From Aliivibrio sp. (lineage in GTDB: Bacteria; Pseudomonadota; Gammaproteobacteria; Enterobacterales; Vibrionaceae), in assembly GCA_016764915.1 (NCBI GenBank), contig JAESQY010000064.1, forward strand, positions 1 through 55,877: a DNA stretch of 55,877 bases, given 5' to 3'. The notes beneath the pieces were generated by a model. It was not told where the DNA came from and ran no database searches. It saw nothing but the letters and a program-made list of their open reading frames with translations. The translations under genes were made by a program, and so were the position numbers. Below, in pieces: positions 8,306 to 17,952 of the stretch; position 1 is the first letter of the stretch; each line of letters begins with the position of its first letter.

Positions 8306-9403
8306 ATGAGCGTACATCAATTTCAACCCGACCTGCCGGCACCATCGAACACTGTTGGACCGATAACTTGGGCAAAGAAACATCTTTTTAGTTCTATCTT
8401 TAATTCATTAATGACCATTGTTTTGGCTTTTATTGTAATTAATAGTTTATGGGCGGTATTAAACTGGGCATTTTTAAATGCAGATTGGGTTGGGACAACT
8501 CGCGATGCATGTAGTAGAGAAGGTGCTTGCTGGGTTTTCATTAGTGTTCGTTTTGAACAGTTTATGTTTGGTTTTTACCCAGAAGCCGAATTGTGGCGCG
8601 CCAAGTTATTCTTTGGTCTGCTTGCTGTTTTTGTTGCGCTATTGGCTTATGAACATACACCAAAAAAATTCATCATATGGTTAGTGTTTGTGAACATCTT
8701 TCCATTCTTCGCTACTGGCCTTTTATATGGCGGTATATTAGGCCTTGAAGTCGTTGATACTCACCTATGGGGCGGTCTACTGATCACGTTGGTTATCGCT
8801 ATTGTCGGCATTGTGGTATCACTACCCATTGGTGTAATGTTGGCTTTAGGTCGTCGATCTGAGATGCCAATCATTCGCAGTATTTGTACTCTTTATATTG
8901 AAATTTGGCGTGGTGTTCCACTTATTACGGTCCTATTTATGGCCTCCGTTATGCTTCCTCTGTTCCTGTCACATGGTTCTGAGTTGGATAAACTGTTACG
9001 TGCCTTAATCGGTGTGGTTATGTTCAGTGCGGCGTACATGGCGGAAGTGGTTCGTGGTGGTTTACAAGCGATTCCAAAGGGGCAATACGAAGCCGCTGAT
9101 GCGCTCGGACTCTCGTACTGGAAAAAAATTACTTTTATTATCATGCCTCAAGCATTGAAGATTACTATCCCTTCAATTGTTAATACTTTCATTGGTTTGT
9201 TCAAAGACACCAGTCTGGTGTTAATCATCGGTATGTTTGATGTTCTTGGTATCGGTCAAGCCGCAAACACAGACCCTGAATGGTTAGGTTTCTCAACTGA
9301 GAGTTACGTATTTGTCGCGTTAGTGTTCTGGGTATTCTGCTTCAGTATGTCTAGGTACTCCATTTTCCTAGAAGACAAGCTAAATACTGGTCACAAACGA
9401 TAA
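8306..9403 (+). CDS. aapM: General L-amino-acid ABC transporter, permease AapM
   Basis: A 365-residue permease, the second transmembrane subunit of the L-amino-acid importer. It has an N-terminal membrane extension typical of AapM/BztC and a core permease domain with the EAA motif 'GQYEAADALGLSYWKKITFIIMPQALK'. It starts immediately after aapQ and so is probably translated in concert with it. A short non-coding gap separates it from the ATPase gene. Confidence 0.92.
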   Translation: MSVHQFQPDLPAPSNTVGPITWAKKHLFSSIFNSLMTIVLAFIVINSLWAVLNWAFLNADWVGTTRDACSREGACWVFISVRFEQFMFGFYPEAELWRAKLFFGLLAVFVALLAYEHTPKKFIIWLVFVNIFPFFATGLLYGGILGLEVVDTHLWGGLLITLVIAIVGIVVSLPIGVMLALGRRSEMPIIRSICTLYIEIWRGVPLITVLFMASVMLPLFLSHGSELDKLLRALIGVVMFSAAYMAEVVRGGLQAIPKGQYEAADALGLSYWKKITFIIMPQALKITIPSIVNTFIGLFKDTSLVLIIGMFDVLGIGQAANTDPEWLGFSTESYVFVALVFWVFCFSMSRYSIFLEDKLNTGHKR

Positions 9404-9447
9404 TTTGTTTTTAGAATAATAATAGAATCGATCATCAAGGACGTATT

Positions 9448-10197
9448 ATGACGCAGCAAGAAGATCACATGATCCAACTAAAGGACATGAACAAATGGTA
9501 CGGACAATTTCACGTACTAAAAGACATAAACTTAAACGTTAAGAAAGGCGAAAAGATTGTAATTTGTGGGCCTTCAGGCTCAGGAAAATCAACCTTGATT
9601 CGCTGTATTAACCGTCTTGAAGAGCATCAAAAAGGCCAAATTTTTGTGGCTGGTAATGAGCTAACAGAAGATCTTAAACATATTGAGTTGGTTCGTAAAG
9701 AGGTGGGAATGTGTTTTCAGCACTTTAACCTTTTCCCTCACCTAACAGTACTTGAAAATTGCACGCTGGCACCTATTTGGGTTAAAAAAATGCCAAAAGG
9801 TGAAGCAGAAACCGTAGCAATGAAGTATTTAGAGCGTGTAAAAATCCCTGAGCAAGCTGACAAGTTTCCAGGACAGTTATCTGGGGGTCAACAACAACGT
9901 GTGGCTATCGCTCGCTCTCTTTGCATGAGTCCACAGATCATGCTGTTTGATGAGCCTACATCCGCACTCGATCCAGAAATGGTTCGTGAAGTACTTGATG
10001 TTATGGTTGAGCTGGCTAGTGAAGGTATGACCATGATATGTGTAACGCATGAAATGGGCTTTGCCAAAGAGGTTGCCGATCGAGTTATCTTTATGGATGC
10101 TGGTGAAATCATTGAAGAGAACAACCCCGTTGATTTCTTCGAAAACCCACAATCAGATCGTACTCAACTGTTCTTAAGTCAGATTTTAAACCATTAA
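9448..10197 (+). CDS. aapP: General L-amino-acid ABC transporter, ATP-binding protein AapP
   Basis: The 249-residue cytoplasmic ATPase of the importer. Walker A GPSGSGKS is at residues 41-48, followed by the Q-loop '[13 protein letters not shown]', signature LSGGQQQR, Walker B '[12 protein letters not shown]' and the switch His 'CVTHEMGFA'. It energises uptake of amino acids through AapQM. AAGGACG precedes the ATG at 9448. It is the last gene of the aap operon, followed by a strong terminator. Confidence 0.95.
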   Translation: MTQQEDHMIQLKDMNKWYGQFHVLKDINLNVKKGEKIVICGPSGSGKSTLIRCINRLEEHQKGQIFVAGNELTEDLKHIELVRKEVGMCFQHFNLFPHLTVLENCTLAPIWVKKMPKGEAETVAMKYLERVKIPEQADKFPGQLSGGQQQRVAIARSLCMSPQIMLFDEPTSALDPEMVREVLDVMVELASEGMTMICVTHEMGFAKEVADRVIFMDAGEIIEENNPVDFFENPQSDRTQLFLSQILNH

Positions 10198-10215
10198 TCT
10201 CTGAATCTACTCGAT

Positions 10216-10250
10216 TAAAAAGGGCATCGTTATCGATGCCCTTTTCTATT
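10216..10250 (+). terminator. Bidirectional terminator between aapP and the ape operon
   Basis: Perfect arms AAAAGGGCATCG and CGATGCCCTTTT surround a 4-base loop, with A residues on one side and T residues on the other. It can end both the aap transcript (plus) and the long aryl polyene operon (minus). Confidence 0.92.
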
Positions 10251-10265
10251 TTACAATCTTGTCGT

Positions 10266-11501
10266 TTAATCGTTTTTATAACGTTTAAAAATGATTGAGG
10301 TATTGATACCACCAAAAGCAAAGTTATTACTCATGATGTAGTTACAATCGAGTTCACGTCCAGTACCCGTAATGTAATCTAAGTCACCGCAACGTTCATC
10401 AATATTATTTAAATTCAGTGTTGGACTAAACCAGCCACTGTTCATCATCTCAATACTTAACCACGCTTCAACTGCGCCACATGCACCTAATGTATGGCCA
10501 AAGTAGCTTTTTAACGAACTGATCGGTATAGAAGGACCAAATAGATTCGCAGTTGCATTACTCTCGGCAATATCGCCACGTTCGGTCGCTGTGCCATGAG
10601 CCGAAACATAGCCAATGTCAGAAGCGGTTAACGTCGCATTTTCCAGTGCCATTTCCATACATTTCTGCATGGTTTCCATTTTAGGTTGGGTCACATGAGT
10701 CGCATCGCAATTACTTGCAAAACCAACAAGTTCAGCAAAAATAACCGCGCCTCTTTCTTTTGCATGTTCATACTCTTCTAAAATAAGAACCCCAGCCCCC
10801 TCACCGATAACTAAACCATCGCGATCTTTATCGTATGGGCTTGGTGTCGATTTGGGCTGATCATTTTTCAAACTGGTGGCAAAAAGAGTATCAAATACCG
10901 CCGACTCCGTTGGGCATAACTCTTCAGCGCCGCCCGCTACCATGACCGTTTGGTAGCCGTGTTTGATAGCTTCATAAGAGTATCCAATCGCTTGACTACC
11001 AGATGTACATGCACTACTGGTTGGAATCACTCGACCACGAAGCCCAAAAAACAATCCAACATTCACCGCTGCAGTGTGTGGCATCATCTGTACATAAGTC
11101 GTCGCGGTAATGTCTTTGGTCGATTTATCTCTGAGCATGACACCAAACGCACTCACTGCGGGTGTCGATCCAGTTGAAGAGCCAAAGGCAATACCTGTTT
11201 CGCCATTCGTCAACACATCATGACCACAAAGACCACTCTGCTCTAACGCTTGTTCAGTGGCAAATGTTGAAAATAACGATACACGACCCATCGAGCGTAT
11301 CTTCTTCCGCGTGTAGTGTTTAGGTACTTCAAAATCGGTAACGGGAGCAGCAAGCTTGGTATTTAACCCATCAAACTCTTCATAACTTGGCATGTATTGC
11401 ACTGCATTTTCACAAACTCTAAGTTTTGCTTCAACGCTTGGCCAATCACTGCCCAGTGATGTAACACCCGACATGCCAGTAACAACGACTCGACGACTCA
11501 T
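10266..11501 (-). CDS. apeR: Aryl polyene beta-ketoacyl-ACP synthase ApeR
   Basis: A 411-residue FabF-type ketosynthase, last gene of the aryl polyene operon. The Cys-His-His triad is intact: Cys165 in 'SSACTSG', His in 'SAHGTATERGD' and His in 'SYFGHTLGACG'. It should catalyse decarboxylative condensation of malonyl-ACP with the growing chain. In studied APE systems ApeR acts separately from the ApeO-ApeC pair, probably in early chain extension. Its ATG overlaps the apeQ stop by four bases (ATGA), which suggests coupled translation. Confidence 0.9.
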   Translation of the reverse strand: MSRRVVVTGMSGVTSLGSDWPSVEAKLRVCENAVQYMPSYEEFDGLNTKLAAPVTDFEVPKHYTRKKIRSMGRVSLFSTFATEQALEQSGLCGHDVLTNGETGIAFGSSTGSTPAVSAFGVMLRDKSTKDITATTYVQMMPHTAAVNVGLFFGLRGRVIPTSSACTSGSQAIGYSYEAIKHGYQTVMVAGGAEELCPTESAVFDTLFATSLKNDQPKSTPSPYDKDRDGLVIGEGAGVLILEEYEHAKERGAVIFAELVGFASNCDATHVTQPKMETMQKCMEMALENATLTASDIGYVSAHGTATERGDIAESNATANLFGPSIPISSLKSYFGHTLGACGAVEAWLSIEMMNSGWFSPTLNLNNIDERCGDLDYITGTGRELDCNYIMSNNFAFGGINTSIIFKRYKND

Positions 11502-12223
11502 ACAAGACCTCCATTTATTGATATCACTTGCCTGGTAACATAGGCGGCAACATCAGACATCAAATAACTGACCAAACCTGCAACTTCAGCAGGTTCACCC
11601 ATTCTACGTAGTGGCACTTGTGGCAAAGCATGCTCTTTGACGTGTTCATTCACCATACCAGTATCAATTAAACCGGGAGCGACACAGTTAACGGTGATTT
11701 TACGTTTGCCTAACTCTAAAGCCAAAGATTTTGTTGCCCCAATCACGCCTGCTTTGGCAGCGCTGTAATTGGTTTGTCCTCGATTTCCGGTAATACCAGA
11801 AACCGACGCCATGGTGACGATTCTGCCTCCATTGCGATTACGAACCATCGGCATAACACATGGGTGAAGAACGTTATAAAAACTGTCTAAATTGGTGTGG
11901 ATTACCCCGTCCCACTCCTCTTCTGTCATTGCAGGAAAGGCAGTATCTCGGGTGATACCCGCATTATTAACAACACCATAATAGGCACCGTATTGTTCAA
12001 TGTCTTTTTCCAATTCAAGACGGCACTGATCACGCTTACTGATGTCAAACTGAATCAGTCGCCCTTGACCGCCTGCAGCAACAATGGTGTCGAGTGTCGC
12101 TTTTGCGCCTTGCTCATCTCCCATAAAATGAACCGCAATGATAAATCCATCAGACGCTAACTTCACCGCAATCGCGCGGCCAATGCCCTTGCTGGCACCT
12201 GTTACTAAAACTTGTCGAGTCAT
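11498..12223 (-). CDS. apeQ: 3-ketoacyl-ACP reductase ApeQ (FabG-like)
   Basis: A 241-residue short-chain dehydrogenase. The NADPH-binding motif GASKGIG is near residue 9, with 'NNAGITRD' and the catalytic 'YSAAK' after 'MASVSG'. It should reduce the 3-keto group after each condensation in the polyene cycle. It sits between apeP (TAATG one-base overlap) and apeR (four-base overlap). Length and motifs are ordinary for FabG. Assignment to the pigment pathway comes from the operon context. Confidence 0.92.
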   Translation of the reverse strand: MTRQVLVTGASKGIGRAIAVKLASDGFIIAVHFMGDEQGAKATLDTIVAAGGQGRLIQFDISKRDQCRLELEKDIEQYGAYYGVVNNAGITRDTAFPAMTEEEWDGVIHTNLDSFYNVLHPCVMPMVRNRNGGRIVTMASVSGITGNRGQTNYSAAKAGVIGATKSLALELGKRKITVNCVAPGLIDTGMVNEHVKEHALPQVPLRRMGEPAEVAGLVSYLMSDVAAYVTRQVISINGGLV

Positions 12224-12693
12224 TATTTTTGACCTGCTAATAATTGTTCTAATTTCTCTTCAGTTGGTACAAACACGTTCAACTGGCTAAAAGCAAGCAG
12301 TCGACTTTCATGTTCAATTTTACAACTAAAAACAGCCATTCCTTCATTTTCTAATATCTGCTCGCCAAAAACATTCAACACCATGCCATCGGTAAACTCA
12401 GGGCAGTGGGATTCATATTTCCTGCTGCCAAGTAAGAATCCAATTGGAGACGCTCTGCCTGCTTGCAGTGCATGGTAGCCAGACCAAGCAGCAATAGTTT
12501 GAGCCATATACTCAATACCAACCCAGCCAGGGATAGTTCCACTCTCTTTTCGATAAAAAAGAGAGGAACTGTCGATAATTACTTGGCATTGTACACTTTT
12601 GTCAGTCACATTGACCAAATGATTAATTAACGCCATTGGCATATCATGCGGTAATAGGTCTAAAATAGCTGGATATTGCGGATTACTGCTCAT
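12223..12693 (-). CDS. apeP: Hot-dog dehydratase ApeP
   Basis: A 156-residue hot-dog-fold protein of the 3-hydroxyacyl-ACP dehydratase type, recognised by 'LPHDMPMALI', 'GWVGIEYMAQTIAAW' and 'PIGFLLGSRKY'. In studied APE systems ApeP pairs with ApeI to dehydrate 3-hydroxyacyl intermediates into the conjugated double bonds. Its ATG overlaps the end of apeO by 11 bases, and the stop overlaps the apeQ start. Confidence 0.88.
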   Translation of the reverse strand: MSSNPQYPAILDLLPHDMPMALINHLVNVTDKSVQCQVIIDSSSLFYRKESGTIPGWVGIEYMAQTIAAWSGYHALQAGRASPIGFLLGSRKYESHCPEFTDGMVLNVFGEQILENEGMAVFSCKIEHESRLLAFSQLNVFVPTEEKLEQLLAGQK

Positions 12694-13903
12694 TCTCTAT
12701 CCCGAAAATCAAACTTACATTGTTGCCGCCAAACGCAAACGAATTGCTTAGGATTACTTTATGTTGTAAATGCTGCGTCGTTAATACTAATTGAATATCG
12801 GCCAACTCTTTTTCGATCTGTCCATCATTTATCTGCACTGGCAGTGATAAATCATGTTTTAAAATATACCAGCAAATAGCGGCTTCAGTGATAGCAGCAG
12901 CACCTAAAGTATGCCCAGTCATTGGTTTAGTTGAACTTACTGGAGTATTGGCAGCAAACAGTCGATGTATAGCTTTCGCTTCCATTGCATCATTTAGAGG
13001 CGTAGCCGTACCGTGTGCATTAATATAACCAATATCAGCGGCAGATAAATGGGCGTCTTGCAGAGCTTTCGCCATCGAAATAACGGCCCCATCACCTTCT
13101 GGGTGAGGTGCTGAGATATGATGAGCATCTGAGCTGTCCCCTACCCCTAATAAAACGACGTTATTCTGTTTTTCATTCGCTTTAAGTGACAACAGCATAA
13201 ATGCAGCAGATTCACCGATATTAATGCCATTACGATTAGCACTGAATGGATTACAGTGTACGTTGGATAACGCTTCTAAACTGTTAAAGCCATTTAATGT
13301 AAGCTTGCATAATGTATCGCAACCTCCAACAAGGACAGCATCAACAATGCCCATGTTCAGTAAGCGCTGTGCTGAAATAAACGCACGTCCACTTGATGAG
13401 CATGCGGTCGAAATAGTGTAGGTTGGACCTGTAATGTGATAATAATCGGCAACAAACTGGCCTAAATTGCCTAATTCTTGTTGTTGATAATGAAAGTCTT
13501 CAGTAAATTGGTCACTCTCTAAACGTTGCTTTAACGCCCACTCTCCATCTGAGATCCCAGACGTACTGGTGCCAACAACCACTGCGATACGTGAGGCACC
13601 ATACTGTAACTTAGCTGCTTCTATCTGATTTTCAATTTGCTGCAACGCAGATAGTGCCAAACGGTTATTTCGTGTATTTTTGTTGCTCAGCCGATCACTC
13701 TCTGCAATCTCCGGCAGTAAGCTGGTCACTTTACCTACGACCGTCTCTTTACCACTGTTTAACCAGTTCGATTCGCAGAACATATCTGCGGCTTCATTTT
13801 GTGACAGACAGGCAATGATACGCTCAGGTGTGGACCCTAATGCTGAATTAAATCCACATCCATTAATATATATTGAGCTTGTTTGTTCTTTCATTTTGCT
13901 CAT
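12683..13903 (-). CDS. apeO: Aryl polyene beta-ketoacyl-ACP synthase ApeO
   Basis: A 406-residue FabF-like ketosynthase with an intact triad: Cys at about 168 (STACSS), His in 'NAHGTATPLND' and His in 'KPMTGHTLGAA'. It is expected to elongate the polyene as a heterodimer with the chain-length-factor-like ApeC at the other end of the operon. An in-frame start at 13975 is possible, but the ATG at 13903 is preferred: it lies 19 bases after the preceding gene, has GGA upstream and gives the usual family N-terminus. Confidence 0.9.
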   Translation of the reverse strand: MSKMKEQTSSIYINGCGFNSALGSTPERIIACLSQNEAADMFCESNWLNSGKETVVGKVTSLLPEIAESDRLSNKNTRNNRLALSALQQIENQIEAAKLQYGASRIAVVVGTSTSGISDGEWALKQRLESDQFTEDFHYQQQELGNLGQFVADYYHITGPTYTISTACSSSGRAFISAQRLLNMGIVDAVLVGGCDTLCKLTLNGFNSLEALSNVHCNPFSANRNGINIGESAAFMLLSLKANEKQNNVVLLGVGDSSDAHHISAPHPEGDGAVISMAKALQDAHLSAADIGYINAHGTATPLNDAMEAKAIHRLFAANTPVSSTKPMTGHTLGAAAITEAAICWYILKHDLSLPVQINDGQIEKELADIQLVLTTQHLQHKVILSNSFAFGGNNVSLIFGIENEQ

Positions 13904-13922
13904 GACATTTTTTCCAACACGA

Positions 13923-14570
13923 TTAATGGCGGTACTGATACGTCTTAATGGTAATGGTATAATCCAACTTAACATTGGTTATCACTATGTCACCTTGTAA
14001 ATATGGCTTAGTGGCATAATCAATTCGAATCACTACATCCCCATTTTCGTCCTTGAGTAGACGTTGTTTATTACTCTGAGTTAAGGTCCAGTTGATCTTA
14101 CTCAATCGTGGAGTCCATGTGTCGATAGGCCATAACGTGACCATGATATTAAAAAGCACCTGTTTCGGCTCTGGTAAAGTGTCAGATAACCCAGGCATCA
14201 CAAAGGTTTCAAATGAGTGATTATCGTATGTGACACTTAATAGTGTTGAACCCCATGAAGCGAAACCCGCTAAAACCACTTTTTCAGAATCGACTTCCAA
14301 CTGTACAGGAAGCTTGTGTTGTTGTTCGTTCCAGTCCACGGTGATCAACTGGCTGGCATTCAAGTTGGAACCAAATTCTGCTGCTGTCGGCAGTTCAACA
14401 AAGGTGTTAGCCTGCAGTTCCACTTTGTTACTCGGCGAGACAAAATTAGTTACTGGTCCACGCTTGCTGTCAGTGTTATCACTGGTTGAACTACAGCCGC
14501 CTATCACTATCACTGATAAAACAGCCATCCATTTAATGTGTCTATTATTTGGAGTATTTATCATTTTCAA
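13923..14570 (-). CDS. DUF3261 lipoprotein of the aryl polyene operon
   Basis: A 215-residue predicted lipoprotein with a short charged start, a hydrophobic stretch and the lipobox VIGGC, so the mature protein would start at Cys26 and be lipid-anchored. The body resembles the DUF3261 family that accompanies APE operons. It probably works with the LolA-like and MMPL proteins in moving the finished aryl polyene lipid to the outer membrane; its exact role is unknown. It lies 10 bases after the MMPL gene. Confidence 0.8.
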   Translation of the reverse strand: MKMINTPNNRHIKWMAVLSVIVIGGCSSTSDNTDSKRGPVTNFVSPSNKVELQANTFVELPTAAEFGSNLNASQLITVDWNEQQHKLPVQLEVDSEKVVLAGFASWGSTLLSVTYDNHSFETFVMPGLSDTLPEPKQVLFNIMVTLWPIDTWTPRLSKINWTLTQSNKQRLLKDENGDVVIRIDYATKPYLQGDIVITNVKLDYTITIKTYQYRH

Positions 14571-14580
14571 TCCTTGAGTA

Positions 14581-16920
14581 TTAACTATTATGGGGGTTTA
14601 CATCAGTTTTGCTCAAAGGTGCTAAGAACCAAGCAACCATGATTCCAACTAAAACGGTCACACCAAAACTGTGTATCGCTTGAGTTTCGCTGAGCGCTAA
14701 TAATCCAAACGAAAGAATGGTCGTTACACTTGAGAGTGTCACGGCCAGTAGAGTACTTTTTTCATGCTTTTGTTCAGTAAAAAATAGGGTGTAATCAATG
14801 CCAATGCCCAAAATAAGTAACAGAGCGAGCAGATTGAATAAATTCAGATCACCGCCAGTAACCACAGTAATGGCAAGACCTGCACATCCAGCAATAGCAG
14901 GAGGAATCACAATTAGCAGTGCTCTTTTGACGTTGTACCGCCAAATCATCACCACTAAAATAGCCCCAAATGCCATCATCAATAATTCACTCACTTTAAC
15001 TCTATATTGTGAAAAAAGTTGTGATATTTCATCTGCTTTATTGAGATAGATAATACCATTATTGTGCGCAAACGCTTTTAGGGCATCACTGCTTTTAACT
15101 CCGGCAGTCGTGATCACCGCCGCATGAACGTCATTAACTTGACCTAACCACATAAACTGTAGGGCATTTGATGCACTAGAGGCGAGATAATCCTCTATGG
15201 TTAGCAATTTAAATGATTGCAGTAGCAGTGGTGTCTGTTTAAAACCAAGTTGGTCGCCCAATAAAGAAGCTTGTTGCTGATACAAATTTTTCACCAGCTG
15301 ATAGTTTTGCTGTTGCACTGAAGCTGAAGGAACAAATTGGCTAATGCTTTGAAAGCTGCTTATTGTTCCTTTTTCAACTTCTAACTGCAACTTTTCAGAG
15401 ATGAGTGCCAGCTGCTCTAGCAAATCATCTTCACTTTTTCTTGAGGTTACGACGAGCATCTGCGAGCTATTGTCTAATCCAGTGATCGTTTTTACTGCCT
15501 GCTCTTGAGCGATAAGATACGATGGCATTGCTTGCAGTTGGCGAACATCATCATCGTACTTTGCATGATATAAACCAACAGCAGAGAGCAGCAAAATTAC
15601 CAGTGGCACCCACACTCGAGTACTTTTTTTCTGCCACCACTGTAACCATAGATTCATCAGTGTTGAAAATGGCAAGTCTGAATGGTTATTAAGCACTGTT
15701 TGCGGCGCTGTCGCCAATATCGGATACCAGCAAATCACACAAAGAAATGAAGCCACTAATCCCACTGAGGAAAAAAGCGACAACTGCTGTAGACCAGGGA
15801 ATGGGGCAATCAACATGCCTAAATAACCAATCAAGCTGGTGATCAAACCTAACAAAATGGCAGTGAAAATCTGCTTTAAACCTGATTGAGCATTCCACGA
15901 CTGACCCGCTGCTAATCGGTCAGTCAGATAATGAAATGCGTAATCAATAGAGACACCAATTAAACTGGCACCAAAAACCATACTAAACAGGTGTATCTTA
16001 CCAAACACTACGATGGTGGTGACTGTTGCGACTACCAGGCCCGTACTAATTGAAAGCAATGCCAGAAACAAGGGCAAGGTGCTACGGTATATAAAGAGCA
16101 CGATAAAAATAACACCGATTAACGAACCGACTCCAATGGTACTGACTTCACTTTTGGCACTTTGAGTGCCATACGCAGCGTAAAAAATAACGCCGGTATG
16201 GAGTATATCCAGCGAAAATTCAGTTTTAATCGTAGCCTCTACATCTTGTAATTGAGGGAGCTGTTGTTGAGATGATATCTGATACGGAGAGCTCGCCAAT
16301 GTTGCTGTGACAATAATGTATTGTTGGTTTTCATATTCAGCGGTTAAATAACCATCTTTAAGTTGGATATTACTGCTGTTGCTGTTCAATTGACCCATGA
16401 AATCACGAAAAAGCAGAAACGGGTCTTCACTGAGCTCACTGGCTGTAACGCCTGAAAAAGGGTTGTACACCTGTTTGATGACTCGTTGTACTTGCTGCTC
16501 TGGGTGACTTAAGAGTCGCTGTTGCTGCTCACTAGTCAATAACTGTGCTCGTGCGGGAAAGTAGAGGTCTCCCCACGCTTGCTGCTCTTTTGCACTAATG
16601 GTACCCGTTACCTGTTTGAACAGTGGTAGCTCATTTAACGCTGCCACAAATGCATCGGCAGCATCGTTGAGTTTTACTGTTTTTGATTGCTCGTGTGGCT
16701 GCTGTAGCAAAAAAATAACCTTATCACTCAGGTTATCCGTCACTTGTTCAAAAGCCTTTTGTGCAATTGGGTTTTGTCTATTCTCTGGCAGTAACTTTAA
16801 AATGTTGGTTTCAATCGGGGAATTAGGCTGCAAAAATAAACCAATCAAAATAGCCGATGATAGCAACACTATCATCAGCCATATCAACGCAATTTTTTTA
16901 CTTACATTTTCAAAATTCAA
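14581..16920 (-). CDS. apeM: MMPL/RND-type exporter of the aryl polyene operon
   Basis: A 779-residue inner-membrane transporter with the RND layout: one N-terminal membrane helix, a large periplasmic loop, five helices, a second periplasmic loop and five more helices. 'GVSIDYAFHYL' and 'GIGIDYTLFF' are the two internal GxxxDY repeat motifs of MMPL proteins. It should export or present the acylated aryl polyene at the periplasmic face. It starts at TTG, overlapping the LolA-like gene by 11 bases. Assignment to the pigment pathway is from context. Confidence 0.88.
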   Translation of the reverse strand: MNFENVSKKIALIWLMIVLLSSAILIGLFLQPNSPIETNILKLLPENRQNPIAQKAFEQVTDNLSDKVIFLLQQPHEQSKTVKLNDAADAFVAALNELPLFKQVTGTISAKEQQAWGDLYFPARAQLLTSEQQQRLLSHPEQQVQRVIKQVYNPFSGVTASELSEDPFLLFRDFMGQLNSNSSNIQLKDGYLTAEYENQQYIIVTATLASSPYQISSQQQLPQLQDVEATIKTEFSLDILHTGVIFYAAYGTQSAKSEVSTIGVGSLIGVIFIVLFIYRSTLPLFLALLSISTGLVVATVTTIVVFGKIHLFSMVFGASLIGVSIDYAFHYLTDRLAAGQSWNAQSGLKQIFTAILLGLITSLIGYLGMLIAPFPGLQQLSLFSSVGLVASFLCVICWYPILATAPQTVLNNHSDLPFSTLMNLWLQWWQKKSTRVWVPLVILLLSAVGLYHAKYDDDVRQLQAMPSYLIAQEQAVKTITGLDNSSQMLVVTSRKSEDDLLEQLALISEKLQLEVEKGTISSFQSISQFVPSASVQQQNYQLVKNLYQQQASLLGDQLGFKQTPLLLQSFKLLTIEDYLASSASNALQFMWLGQVNDVHAAVITTAGVKSSDALKAFAHNNGIIYLNKADEISQLFSQYRVKVSELLMMAFGAILVVMIWRYNVKRALLIVIPPAIAGCAGLAITVVTGGDLNLFNLLALLLILGIGIDYTLFFTEQKHEKSTLLAVTLSSVTTILSFGLLALSETQAIHSFGVTVLVGIMVAWFLAPLSKTDVNPHNS

Positions 16921-17533
16921 ATAATTTCAACTCTTGCTCTGTTAAGTCGAGTGGTAATGATGATTGCTGGCTAAACACAATAGCGGTGCGGTCACCTCGT
17001 ATTTCATTCAGAATGACGTGAGTAATGTACTGATTACCTTTTACTTCAATGGTTGAAAACACCGCACTCAATGGTGCTGATTTTGGGGTAAGTGAGAGAG
17101 TCCATTGCTGCTCATCACCGGACAATGAGATCACAAAATCATGGTGTAGTTGCGCTGTATCACCACGAAATAACGAAAGAAATATATGGCTAAAATAGAA
17201 CGCCATTGGGTTATCTTTCGCCGTCATTATTTGAGGCTCACCGCCATCAAATGATTGACTGAGTTTCTCTTTAGTCAAACGCAGCTGAGTTGGGAATGGC
17301 ACGGTTTGTTGCCAAATTAATCCGCGCTGATCCGCCAACAAAAATGTTCCTCTTGAAGTCAATGGTTTCGAAAATAGCGCCATTGTACGTTGCTGAGCAA
17401 ACTCACCTCTCACCACCGAGTGTTGTGATAATGTTTGCTGCAACGAATCAAGAGAAACGGCAAAAACATTCATAGAGAACAGTATTAACGCCATACTCCA
17501 TATTACGTTTTTAATTTTGTTGTAAACTCGCAT
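16910..17533 (-). CDS. apeL: LolA-like outer-membrane carrier protein of the aryl polyene operon
   Basis: A predicted periplasmic protein of 207 residues with a signal peptide (MRVYNK, hydrophobic core, about 'VFA' cleavage) and LolA-family features 'SVVRGEFAQQRTMALFSKPLTSRGTFLL' (split into conserved blocks). LolA-type proteins carry acylated cargo across the periplasm; here the cargo is inferred to be the pigment lipid. The longer reading frame to 17596 is rejected because it would bury the signal peptide. The gene overlaps the end of the thioesterase gene by 23 bases. Confidence 0.85.
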   Translation of the reverse strand: MRVYNKIKNVIWSMALILFSMNVFAVSLDSLQQTLSQHSVVRGEFAQQRTMALFSKPLTSRGTFLLADQRGLIWQQTVPFPTQLRLTKEKLSQSFDGGEPQIMTAKDNPMAFYFSHIFLSLFRGDTAQLHHDFVISLSGDEQQWTLSLTPKSAPLSAVFSTIEVKGNQYITHVILNEIRGDRTAIVFSQQSSLPLDLTEQELKLFEF

Positions 17534-17948
17534 GATAGCTCTCAACCTTATCAATAAACACTTTTGGCGACGCAAAACACATCTCAGGCTCTTCAATAGA
17601 GACTGCCACTTGCAAAGTATGTGCTTTGGTCATTCTTACCCCTGATTTAGCATCATATACAATGTAATCTACCCGTATTCTGTTCTCCCACTCAGTCAAT
17701 GTTGCGGTGACTCTAATCTCATGGCAAAACGGTATCGCTTTTACGTATTTAACGCGAGTATCTATAATCGGCCAGTTGTATCCTGACGCTACCATCTGAT
17801 GATAACTGTAATCAATTTTACTCATCAGCTCATGGCGAACTTGTTCAAAATAGCGAAAATAGTTACCGTGATAGATAACCCCCATTGGATCGGCATCGTT
17901 AAAAGAGGTAACTAAAGTAACCTCTGCCGTTAATAGGTTGGCTTTATC
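17511..17948 (-). CDS. apeK: 4HBT-type acyl thioesterase of the aryl polyene operon
   Basis: A 145-residue hot-dog thioesterase. The 4-hydroxybenzoyl-CoA thioesterase signature is 'FNDADPMGVIYHGNYFRYFEQ' (Asp-Pro-x-Gly and H-G-N-Y blocks). It probably releases the polyene from its carrier protein or proof-reads it. The frame is open to a TTG at 17990, but the ATG at 17948, four bases after the ammonia-lyase stop, fits the operon spacing and family N-terminus better. Confidence 0.85.
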   Translation of the reverse strand, partial: DKANLLTAEVTLVTSFNDADPMGVIYHGNYFRYFEQVRHELMSKIDYSYHQMVASGYNWPIIDTRVKYVKAIPFCHEIRVTATLTEWENRIRVDYIVYDAKSGVRMTKAHTLQVAVSIEEPEMCFASPKVFIDKVESYHASLQQN

Positions 17949-17952
17949 CATA